From contig CAMLSF010000022.1 of NCBI GenBank assembly GCA_946482615.1, positions 1 to 33,249 of the forward strand: 33,249 bases of DNA. The letters run 5' to 3'. How positions within the stretch are numbered: the stretch's first letter is position 1; every line of letters starts with the position of its first letter. Under the pieces are notes generated by a model, which was given only the letters and a program-made list of their open reading frames with translations, had not been told where the DNA came from and searched no databases. Of the stretch, positions 1 through 6,714 are shown piece by piece. The translations under genes were made by a program, and so were the position numbers. Source of the stretch: an uncultured Chromatiaceae bacterium (GTDB lineage Bacteria; Pseudomonadota; Gammaproteobacteria; Enterobacterales; Alteromonadaceae).

Positions 1-326
1 ACAGCGCAAATAGCCCGTAACCACTTTCCATGGCCTGAGAATAACAAAGATAAAACGAAAAAACAATAAAAATGATAAATGTGATACTTTTGAAAAAATA
101 ACTTCTGCAGAACTCTGAACGAGACGGGGGCATAGTGGCTACAGCAAATAACCAACTCTATTGTGTTATCAGCAACAAAGTGGCCGGGTCATTATGGAAT
201 AACATAAAGAGTACAGCAGGTAAGGAAGTGATTCAGGACAGTGCTGATGGCAAGCCCCCGGACATCAATGGCAGTAAGTGACTGATGTCTGGGGTTTCAT
301 TAACTGTAGTGGTCTGGATTGGGACT
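1..326. other. Gene-free left edge with stem-loops
   Basis: No convincing protein gene is visible. The first 100 bases are very AT-rich. From about 155 to 297 the + strand can fold into three successive stems. In the first, ACTCT (155-159) pairs with AGAGT (208-212) and TGTTAT (164-169) pairs with ATAACA (199-204). In the second, CAGCA (214-218) pairs with TGCTG (242-246), enclosing two GGA motifs. In the third, 252-267 pairs with 283-297 (GACATCA against TGATGTC plus a C-rich/G-rich part). The third resembles a terminator stem but has only a short T run. The stretch could be a small RNA, the remains of a repeat, or just the 3' region of the neighbouring - strand gene. No RNA family was recognised. 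Confidence 0.35.
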
Positions 327-1142
327 TTAATCCCAGTGCGGTGCAAAATCCGGGTTCGCCAGACGCTCATTTCTGTCTAAAGTCGCCAGCGCCTGCATAT
401 TCTCTGCTGTCAATGTCAGACTGGCAGCAGCCAGATTGGCCGCCAGATTGGCTTTTTTGGTCGACGAAGGAATAACCACAAAACCCTGCTGCAAAGACCA
501 GGCTAAGGCCACTTGCGCTGCTGTCACCTGATGTTGTGTTGCTATCTGCCGGATCAGTGGCTCTGTCAACACTTTGCCATAAGCCAAAGGCATATAAGCC
601 GTGATCTGGATGCCCTGCTCTTTGGAAAACTCCACCAACTTACGATTTTGTAAAAACGGATGCACTTCCACCTGATTGGTGGTTATCTCCTGGACGCCCA
701 CTGCATCTATAGCAGCTTTAGTTTGCGCAATGGTAAAGTTGGAAATCCCCATCAGCCGGGTCAAACCCGCCTGTTTGGCTTCTGCCAAAGCTTCCACATA
801 AGACTGCACAGGAACTTCATCTGGCAAAGGCCAGTGCACCAGAGTCAAATCCACCTGATCCAGCTGCAATTTTTCCAGACTTTGCTCCAGACTGGCTTTC
901 AGCTTGTGTTGGCTTAAAAACTCAGTCCAGATTTTGGTTGTGACAAAAAGTTCGCTGGCTTTGATACCACTATCGCGGATAGCACGGCCAACGTCCTGCT
1001 CATTGCCATAAATCTGTGCTGTATCTATGTGGCGGTAACCCAACTCTAAAGCTGTGAGCACGGACTGATAGGCATCATCCCCTTTTAAGCGGAAAGTGCC
1101 GGCGCCCAGCACTGGTATTGTGTTTAGATTCATAGTCTTCAT
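327..1142 (-). CDS. dkgB: 2,5-diketo-D-gluconate reductase B (aldo/keto reductase)
   Basis: Cytosolic NADPH-dependent aldo/keto reductase of 271 residues that reduces aldehydes and ketones such as methylglyoxal and 2,5-diketo-gluconate. The sequence reads like E. coli DkgB (YafB) along its whole length: GAGTFRLKGD near residue 13, ELGYRHIDTAQIYGNE at 33-48, TTKIW at 68-72, the HWP motif at 103-105, GISNF, and IPSSTKKANL near the C-terminus. The catalytic tetrad is visible as D40, Y45, K70 and H103. An open frame extends about 100 codons further upstream, but the family start and a GGAG site nine bases before the ATG at 1142 support the shorter form; the longer frame would overlap cobB. It is divergent from cobB with about 120 bp between them. 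The family call is secure; the physiological substrate is not. Confidence 0.93.
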   Translation of the reverse strand: MKTMNLNTIPVLGAGTFRLKGDDAYQSVLTALELGYRHIDTAQIYGNEQDVGRAIRDSGIKASELFVTTKIWTEFLSQHKLKASLEQSLEKLQLDQVDLTLVHWPLPDEVPVQSYVEALAEAKQAGLTRLMGISNFTIAQTKAAIDAVGVQEITTNQVEVHPFLQNRKLVEFSKEQGIQITAYMPLAYGKVLTEPLIRQIATQHQVTAAQVALAWSLQQGFVVIPSSTKKANLAANLAAASLTLTAENMQALATLDRNERLANPDFAPHWD

Positions 1143-1262
1143 GATCTGGTTCTCCGTTGAAGTTGGCAGTAGCATACAACAAGCAAGATGCTGAATAATC
1201 CCGGCCATCAACAAAACACTTTTGCGTTCCTGGCAATAAAGTAGCAATAAAGGTTCTGATTT

Positions 1263-1967
1263 ATGCGATTTAACAACATAGTAGTGCTGACCGGGGCTGG
1301 TATCTCGGCTGAATCCGGCATTAAAACCTTTCGGGATCACAATGGCCTGTGGGAAAACCACAGGATAGAAGATGTGGCGACCCCAGAAGGTTTTGCCCGA
1401 GCTCCTGCTTTGGTGCATCAGTTTTACAATCAGCGCCGCGCTCAACTGTTAGACCCCAAATTAAAACCTAATGCGGCTCATCTGGCCCTGGCCCGGTTTG
1501 AACAACAGCACAAAGCCAAAGGCGGCCGTTTTTTACTGATCAGCCAAAATGTCGATAACCTGCACCAAAGAGCAGGCTCAGAGTCTGTGATTGCGATGCA
1601 CGGCCAGTTACAAAAAGTAAAATGCCCTGTGACAGGAAAAAACCAAAGCTGGTTAAAAGATTTAACAGCAGCAGATTTGTGCCACTGCTGCAAAACTCCA
1701 CAACCACTGCGGCCCGACATTGTCTGGTTTGGTGAAATGCCTTATCAGATGGATGAGTCTGTGGATGCGCTGATGCAGGCGGACTTATTTATCTCTATAG
1801 GCACTTCAGGCCAGGTCTATCCGGCCGCAGGTTTTGTGCAAATAGCTGCAGAGTCTGGTGCTCATACCGTAGAGCTGAATATGGAAGCCACCCGGGGTGA
1901 TTTTGCTGAAGGTTATTATGGTCCTGCCGCTAAAATAGTACCCGCCTATCTTGCCAAATTAAGCTGA
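1263..1967 (+). CDS. cobB: NAD-dependent protein deacylase (sirtuin), CobB
   Basis: Sirtuin of 234 residues that removes acetyl and probably succinyl groups from lysines using NAD+, giving nicotinamide and O-acyl-ADP-ribose. Visible motifs are [10 protein letters not shown] (11-20), TFR (22-24), QNVDNLH (95-101), the catalytic histidine H113 in MHG, and a CHCC segment before RPDIVWFGE, as in E. coli CobB. Y55 and R58 form the YxxR pair that marks class III sirtuins able to remove acidic acyl groups. The protein starts directly at the NAD-binding fold, like short-form CobB, without an N-terminal extension. The ATG follows an AAAGG site nine bases upstream. It probably acts on acetyl-CoA synthetase and other metabolic enzymes, but no acs gene is nearby. 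Confidence 0.93.
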   Translation: MRFNNIVVLTGAGISAESGIKTFRDHNGLWENHRIEDVATPEGFARAPALVHQFYNQRRAQLLDPKLKPNAAHLALARFEQQHKAKGGRFLLISQNVDNLHQRAGSESVIAMHGQLQKVKCPVTGKNQSWLKDLTAADLCHCCKTPQPLRPDIVWFGEMPYQMDESVDALMQADLFISIGTSGQVYPAAGFVQIAAESGAHTVELNMEATRGDFAEGYYGPAAKIVPAYLAKLS

Positions 1968-2080
1968 AGTTATTTTCTGCTCCGGCTTCGCGTCTGTCTG
2001 CTTATACCGGTGGAAATAACGTCATTCGCATTTGATTTATCGAAAAAAGGGACTATGGTTTTGTAGCCAACTCAGCTAAT

Positions 2081-2097
2081 GTTTCTACGATAGAAAC
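2081..2097. promoter_or_regulatory. Palindrome GTTTCT-N5-AGAAAC upstream of tyrosinase
   Basis: A perfect 6-bp inverted repeat with a 5-bp centre (acgat) lies about 40 bp before the tyrosinase start. Its size and place fit an operator for a dimeric regulator. No regulator gene is adjacent, and no known consensus was recognised. Confidence 0.35.
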
Positions 2098-2134
2098 TTA
2101 AGCATTATGTTTACACTACAAAAAGGATCCTTGT

Positions 2135-3730
2135 ATGCCCTCCTGTCTATTCAAAAAATCATCTGACAAAAACAGAAGCCTGCTGTTGGCTTTGAGCATC
2201 CTGCTACTGTATTGCACACAAGCTGTTGCTGACGGTTCTTACCGTATCAGTGTCAAAGACTTCTCGGCCGACCCGGCCAGGGTAAAAGCTCTACGACAAG
2301 GTATAGAACGGATGAAAGCTGCGGGGCAGGCTAGTCCAACCTCAGCAAATTTTCGCACCAGCTTTACTTACTGGGCCAATACCCATGGTTATTTTGGTAC
2401 CGGGCCCCATGCAACCAATCTGCAAACTTACACAGCAGCCAGAATGCAGCGTTGCCTGAAGATCTATGATAAAGCGACCTGCAACTCCTACTATGCTCAT
2501 CTGGCCAATGTCACTGTACCAGACGATGGTTTTACCAAAGATGTTTGGGGCACCTGCCAACATGGCACCTCTGAGTTTTTGCCATGGCACAGGATGTATT
2601 TGTATTTCTATGAGAAAACACTGAGAAAACATGTGGGTGATGCCAGCTTTTCTCTGCCGTACTGGGATTATCTGCAAAATGTGACTCCGGATGCGAAACG
2701 CATGGAGCTGCCGGTACTGGTCAAAGGCCAGCAAGCCGGCTCTTTATATGATCCATTTCGTACCCCAGGATTAAATGAAGGCACCACCTTCATGGACCCA
2801 GATGACGCCAGCGCAGCACAAGCCTTTGAAAATAAAACCTTTACTGGCTTCTCTGACAGCCTGCAAGGTCAGCCGCACGGCACTATGCACTGCGCCGTAG
2901 GCAAAGTCTGCGGCATACCCAATATGGGCTTCGTACCTGTTGCAGGTAACGATCCGGTATTTTATATGCACCACGCCAATATAGACCGCTTATGGCAATG
3001 CTGGTTGAACAATAAAGCGGCAGGAAAAACCATAGATTTGGCATGGGCTAAAGCGAACTTAGGTATGCCGGAAAGCTGGTTTAGCACCAGCTATAGCTTC
3101 GCCGATGAGAATGGTAACAAAGTCAGTATGACCATAGCCGATGTCTTTACCCCGGGTAAAATTCCGGTGCGTTACGATAAAGATATCAATTGTGCAGTTC
3201 AGCCAGGCGTGAAACAAGACCAGCAAATGCTGACTCAGGCAGCCACAGCATTCAAAGCACATGCGCCGGTCAACAGTAATAAAGTGGTGACGTTGCAAGG
3301 TTTGACAACACTAGTGCCTTTGGATCCTCAGCAGCCAGCGCAGTTGAAAGCCGCAGAACACATTTCGGCTCTGGCAGAGCCTTCAGCCAATACCTATTTG
3401 ATTTTGCAAGGCGTAAAAATGCAGGGCATGCCTGCTGTTACCTACAAAGTCTATCTGAGCAGTGAAAAACAACCGAAGCAAAAGCTTTATGTAGCGACCA
3501 TCAGTTACTTTGGTATTGGCGATCATGCACACGAAGGCCATGACACAGGGGATATGGGAACTTTGGTCTACACAGTGACAAAACAGGCCAGACAACTGGG
3601 CACTGCGGCCGCGGATCTGATGGTGCATTTTGTGCCGACAGACCACAGCACAACACCAGTGAAAGAAATCCGCACGGACAGTGGCCTCACTGTCGAACAA
3701 ATCCGACTGGAAACAGCACCAGCTAAGTAA
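2135..3730 (+). CDS. Secreted tyrosinase / polyphenol oxidase, plant-like architecture
   Basis: Type-3 copper enzyme of 531 residues that oxidises phenols and catechols to quinones with O2. A Sec signal peptide ends near A32 (AVA-D). CuA ligands are read as H84, H143 and H152 (FLPWHRMYLYFYEK); CuB ligands are H248 and H252 (HGTMH) and H280 in DPVFYMHHANID. The GDASFSLPYWDY segment and the CuB site resemble plant polyphenol oxidase. After the core, SYSFADENGNKV (near 320) resembles the plant PPO1_DWL domain, and YLILQGVKMQG followed by YKVYL and HAHEGH resembles the PPO1_KFDV domain. These two domain matches are my hand comparison. G249 after the first CuB histidine is typical of catechol oxidases, so diphenol oxidation may dominate. 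An AAGGAT site precedes the ATG. No caddie or copper-chaperone gene is adjacent. The multicopper oxidase follows 65 bp downstream. Confidence 0.9.
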   Translation: MPSCLFKKSSDKNRSLLLALSILLLYCTQAVADGSYRISVKDFSADPARVKALRQGIERMKAAGQASPTSANFRTSFTYWANTHGYFGTGPHATNLQTYTAARMQRCLKIYDKATCNSYYAHLANVTVPDDGFTKDVWGTCQHGTSEFLPWHRMYLYFYEKTLRKHVGDASFSLPYWDYLQNVTPDAKRMELPVLVKGQQAGSLYDPFRTPGLNEGTTFMDPDDASAAQAFENKTFTGFSDSLQGQPHGTMHCAVGKVCGIPNMGFVPVAGNDPVFYMHHANIDRLWQCWLNNKAAGKTIDLAWAKANLGMPESWFSTSYSFADENGNKVSMTIADVFTPGKIPVRYDKDINCAVQPGVKQDQQMLTQAATAFKAHAPVNSNKVVTLQGLTTLVPLDPQQPAQLKAAEHISALAEPSANTYLILQGVKMQGMPAVTYKVYLSSEKQPKQKLYVATISYFGIGDHAHEGHDTGDMGTLVYTVTKQARQLGTAAADLMVHFVPTDHSTTPVKEIRTDSGLTVEQIRLETAPAK

Positions 3731-3745
3731 CAAAAGTATCAGACT

Positions 3746-3767
3746 AAACCCGGAACATTCCGGGTTT
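3746..3767 (+). terminator. Intercistronic hairpin between tyrosinase and multicopper oxidase
   Basis: AAACCCGGA (3746-3754) and TCCGGGTTT (3759-3767) form a perfect 9-bp stem with a four-base loop. It lies just after the tyrosinase stop and is followed by GTCC rather than a T run. Only the TTT of the stem could act as a U tract, so it may be a leaky terminator or an mRNA-stability stem that lowers multicopper oxidase expression relative to tyrosinase. Confidence 0.55.
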
Positions 3768-3795
3768 GTCCTATGCCATTCACACAGGAGTTTTT

Positions 3796-5760
3796 ATGTC
3801 AGACCTTATTCTTCGCCCAGCAGTCCGTTTTGCACTTACAGGGGCCGCTTTGTGCAGTTTTGTACTGCAGGCTGCTCAACCCCGCCCCTTGCAGGATCCG
3901 CCCTTGCTGGAAATTAAAAGAGCAGTATTGGCTCCACTGACCAAAGCACAACAACAAGCCGGCGCGCCACAACCTGATGAGGCCAGTCTGAACTGGAACG
4001 TCACTTTTACCCGTAACCAATTGTGGAATCCTAATACCAATAGTTGGGATCAGGTCAATTTACGCAGCTATCAGGGCAGTAACATTGATCCTAAAGCACC
4101 TTATGTTGCTCCGACGCTACGGGTGTTTCCGGGGGAAACCATCAGAGCGACCTTAAACAACAAGTTGCCTGCAGATCCAAGCTGCAGCAGCCACAGCGAA
4201 GGCGTCAATAGTCCACACTGTTTTAACGGCACCAATATGCACACCCACGGCTTGTGGATTAATCCCGCCGGCAACAGTGACAACGTGCTGATTTCTATCA
4301 ACCCTACAGTGTCTTTTCAGTACGAATACAATATTCCGGCTGACCACCCGGCCGGAACCTTCTGGTACCACCCCCATCGTCATGGATCTACCGCTATTCA
4401 GGTCGCCAGTGGTATGGCCGGAGCTTTAATTATTCAGGGTACCCGCCAGCCGACGAAAGAGCGCTCTGGGGATATCGATCTGCTATTAACCAGCTCTGCC
4501 AACCAGATCTTTAAAGAACGCACCATGGTGTTTCAGCAAATTCAGTATGGTTGTTACACCAAACCAACCAAACCGGGTGAAAAGCCTGTGCTGAAAATGG
4601 ATGCCAATGGTGCTTATATCTGCGATCCGGGTGATGTCGGCGAAATACTGGATTACTCAGGTTTTGGTCCGGGTGGCTGGAGTAAATCGGGCCGTTACAC
4701 CAGTATCAACGGTGCAGTGCAGCCATTTTTTGCCGATGCCAAAGCAGGCCAAATCGAACGCTGGCGTATGGTACACGCAGGGGTACGCGACAGTATCAAC
4801 TTAAAAGTCGTTAAATTAACAGGCCAGCCGTTGCAAGGCCCGGTTTCTGCTGCTGATGAGCAAAAGTTATTACAAAATTCCTGCACCGGCGCTTTAGTGC
4901 CACAACATCAAATTGCCGCAGATGGTTTAACACTAGCCGAAATAGACTCCACAGAAGTCACTGTATTTCAGCCTGGTTATCGTTGGGACACACTGATGAT
5001 GTTTCCTGAAGGCGGACAATATTGTGTCATAGATGATGCAGCCGCAGCTTCAGCCAATGTCGATCAAACACCTTCAGAGCCACAACTGCTGGGTATAGTG
5101 CAAGTGGCCAATTCAGCAGGCCCAGTGACGTCCACTATAGGGCAGCAACTGATCCAAAGTGCAAAAGTGAATATCAGCCCTGATATGCAAAATGCAGTGA
5201 TCACAGACTTACAGGCAGGCCTGAAATTAAGCCACTTTGTGCCTCATCAGGACCTGCCTGAGACACCGAATAAGCAGTCACTGGAGTTTAATATTGATAC
5301 CAAGGCCAGCCCTACCCGTTTTGAAATTGATGGTGAACCATACAAACCAGGCCGTATTGACCGGGAGCTGATTTTGGGCAACACAGACGAATGGACTTTA
5401 ACTTCAAAACTGGCCAGCCACCCGTTTCATATTCATGTGAACCCGTTTCAGGTGGTTGCTGTGTTGGATCCAAATGGCAAAGATGTCAGCACCGACGATG
5501 CAGTGGATGATTTTGATACCACAAAAAAATTCCCCGACCCACAATACAGGGGCTTAAAAGGCAAATGGAAAGATACCTTGTGGGTGAAGAATGCCATGGG
5601 TAAATCTTACAAAATCATAGTCCGGACTAAATACCAGCGTTACATCGGCGACTTTGTTCTGCATTGCCATATTCTGGACCATGAAGATCAGGGCATGATG
5701 CAAAATGTCCGCATCAGCTTGCCGGATGGCAGTGGTGGTGTCAGCAAAGGCCATCACTAA
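3796..5760 (+). CDS. Exported multicopper oxidase (laccase-like)
   Basis: Multicopper oxidase of 654 residues that couples one-electron oxidation of phenols or metal ions to reduction of O2 to water. All four copper motifs are present: HTHG (H149, H151), WYHPHRHG (H192, H194), HPFHIH (542-547), and HCHILDHEDQGMM, with type-1 ligands C624 and H629 and probable axial M634. An N-terminal segment (about 1-27) looks like a Sec signal peptide. An in-frame ATG exists ten codons upstream at 3766, but AGGAG five bases before 3796 favours this start. It has no Met-rich copper-tolerance segment like CueO or PcoA, and no cop genes are nearby. With the tyrosinase it makes a phenol-oxidation pair, which recalls Marinomonas species that carry both enzyme types. 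The true substrate is unknown. Confidence 0.9.
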   Translation: MSDLILRPAVRFALTGAALCSFVLQAAQPRPLQDPPLLEIKRAVLAPLTKAQQQAGAPQPDEASLNWNVTFTRNQLWNPNTNSWDQVNLRSYQGSNIDPKAPYVAPTLRVFPGETIRATLNNKLPADPSCSSHSEGVNSPHCFNGTNMHTHGLWINPAGNSDNVLISINPTVSFQYEYNIPADHPAGTFWYHPHRHGSTAIQVASGMAGALIIQGTRQPTKERSGDIDLLLTSSANQIFKERTMVFQQIQYGCYTKPTKPGEKPVLKMDANGAYICDPGDVGEILDYSGFGPGGWSKSGRYTSINGAVQPFFADAKAGQIERWRMVHAGVRDSINLKVVKLTGQPLQGPVSAADEQKLLQNSCTGALVPQHQIAADGLTLAEIDSTEVTVFQPGYRWDTLMMFPEGGQYCVIDDAAAASANVDQTPSEPQLLGIVQVANSAGPVTSTIGQQLIQSAKVNISPDMQNAVITDLQAGLKLSHFVPHQDLPETPNKQSLEFNIDTKASPTRFEIDGEPYKPGRIDRELILGNTDEWTLTSKLASHPFHIHVNPFQVVAVLDPNGKDVSTDDAVDDFDTTKKFPDPQYRGLKGKWKDTLWVKNAMGKSYKIIVRTKYQRYIGDFVLHCHILDHEDQGMMQNVRISLPDGSGGVSKGHH

Positions 5761-5767
5761 AATTCTG

Positions 5768-5796
5768 AGCGCAGTGTGAGCCTGTTGCACTGCGCT
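5768..5796 (+). terminator. Hairpin after multicopper oxidase gene
   Basis: AGCGCAGTG (5768-5776) pairs perfectly with CACTGCGCT (5788-5796) around an 11-base loop, starting eight bases after the stop codon. The next bases are not a T run, so it is either a weak intrinsic terminator or a 3'-end stabilising stem. Confidence 0.5.
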
Positions 5797-5913
5797 GCCT
5801 GCCCCTACTTTTGCCGGCAACCTTCTCCCCCTTTTGACAAGTTCAAAGTTCATCAGCTTGAGCCGGGCTCCACCACATCCTGGTGCTTTTGAAATAAAAA
5901 GCGACATATATGT

Positions 5914-5926
5914 TTACAATTTGTAA
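5914..5926. promoter_or_regulatory. Palindrome TTACA-ATT-TGTAA before the Sel1 gene
   Basis: A perfect 5-bp inverted repeat with a 3-bp centre lies about 75 bp before the start of the small exported protein. The overlapping ten bases TATGTTTACA (5909-5918) also occur at 2106-2115, just before the tyrosinase gene. This could be an operator; the regulator is unknown. Confidence 0.3.
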
Positions 5927-5999
5927 CGACAGATGGGGAAAAATCTGCGACGAGTTCATTTATACTTCAGGCGCTACATTAACGAAAAGGAAAGACGTA

Positions 6000-6542
6000 A
6001 TGAAAAAACTGACTCTGATGATAGCTGCGGCAAGCCTGTCACTGTTATCAACTCAAAGTATGGCCGCTGATGGAAAAGTGGTGACTATGAATGAACTTGA
6101 ATACGACACTAAGCTGGAACTGGCGCTGAGAAATGCTCAGCAAAGAGATTATGAAAGTGCTTTTCCGGTTTTACTGCAATATGCCAAATACGGTGACAAG
6201 CTGGCTCAAAATATAGTGGGTACCTATATGCTGGCAGGTGTGGGCACAAAGGAAAATATTGCTGAAGGTCTGACCTGGCTCGGTTTAGCTATAGAGCAAG
6301 AGGATCAGACCTGGATCAAACATTATGAATCTCTGACTAAAAATCTAAGCCCTGAGCATAAAAAAATGCTGGAAGAGCAGACAGAACAATACAGAGCTAA
6401 ATACGGTTATCGCGCTCAGTTTATGGCGTGCCGGCAAGAACCTAAACAACTGGGGTCTAACTTAAAAACACATCGCTGCAGAAAAGTTAAAGATACAGAG
6501 CGTCAGGTTAAAGTAAAAATTTTTGACGAAACCAGCTCCTGA
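6000..6542 (+). CDS. Small exported protein with a Sel1-like repeat
   Basis: Protein of 180 residues with a clear Sec signal peptide (MKKLTLMIAAASLSLLS, cleavage near residue 23). The middle holds a Sel1/TPR-type helical repeat: AQNIVGTYMLAGVGT followed by AEGLTWLGLAIEQ shows the family pattern. Sel1 repeats usually bind other proteins, and no enzyme motif is visible. The C-terminal third is Lys/Arg-rich and contains two cysteines about 17 residues apart that could form a disulfide in the periplasm. The open frame extends 30 codons upstream, but AAGGAAAG just before this ATG and the signal peptide fix the start. It lies between the oxidase pair and a PhoX-like gene, each separated by hairpins, so it is probably its own transcript. 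Confidence 0.75.
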   Translation: MKKLTLMIAAASLSLLSTQSMAADGKVVTMNELEYDTKLELALRNAQQRDYESAFPVLLQYAKYGDKLAQNIVGTYMLAGVGTKENIAEGLTWLGLAIEQEDQTWIKHYESLTKNLSPEHKKMLEEQTEQYRAKYGYRAQFMACRQEPKQLGSNLKTHRCRKVKDTERQVKVKIFDETSS

Positions 6543-6550
6543 ACCAAAAC

Positions 6551-6580
6551 TACAGAATGAGGAGTGTTCCTCATTCTGTA
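6551..6580 (+). terminator. Perfect 13-bp hairpin after the Sel1 gene
   Basis: The 13-base arms at 6551-6563 and 6568-6580 are exact complements (core AGAATGAGGA) with loop GTGT, starting eight bases after the stop codon. On the + strand it is followed by GC-rich sequence without a T run, so termination would be weak. On the - strand it is followed by a T-richer stretch. It may mainly block 3' exonucleases. Confidence 0.55.
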
Positions 6581-6714
6581 ACTTCGCCGCCCCCTTTGTC
6601 ATATAAATGTCGAATAGTCGTCTTTGTTTTATCAACAAAAAGTAACCTTACTGAAACAAGCAACAGCTCTAATGTCGCGTGCAGATTTTTAATTCAACCG
6701 ACATCGGAGTCAAA

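Noticed and set aside
278..475. Open frame of 65 codons at the left edge
   Set aside because: It overlaps the end of dkgB on the other strand, contains no recognisable domain and has no ribosome binding site.
1143..1445. N-terminal extension of the aldo/keto reductase
   Set aside because: It would overlap cobB, has no resemblance to the family, and a good ribosome binding site stands before the shorter start.
2135..5760. Copper-resistance (copA/pcoA-type) operon
   Set aside because: The oxidase has no Met-rich region and there is no copB, copC, copD or cueR-like gene; the partner is a phenol-oxidising tyrosinase.
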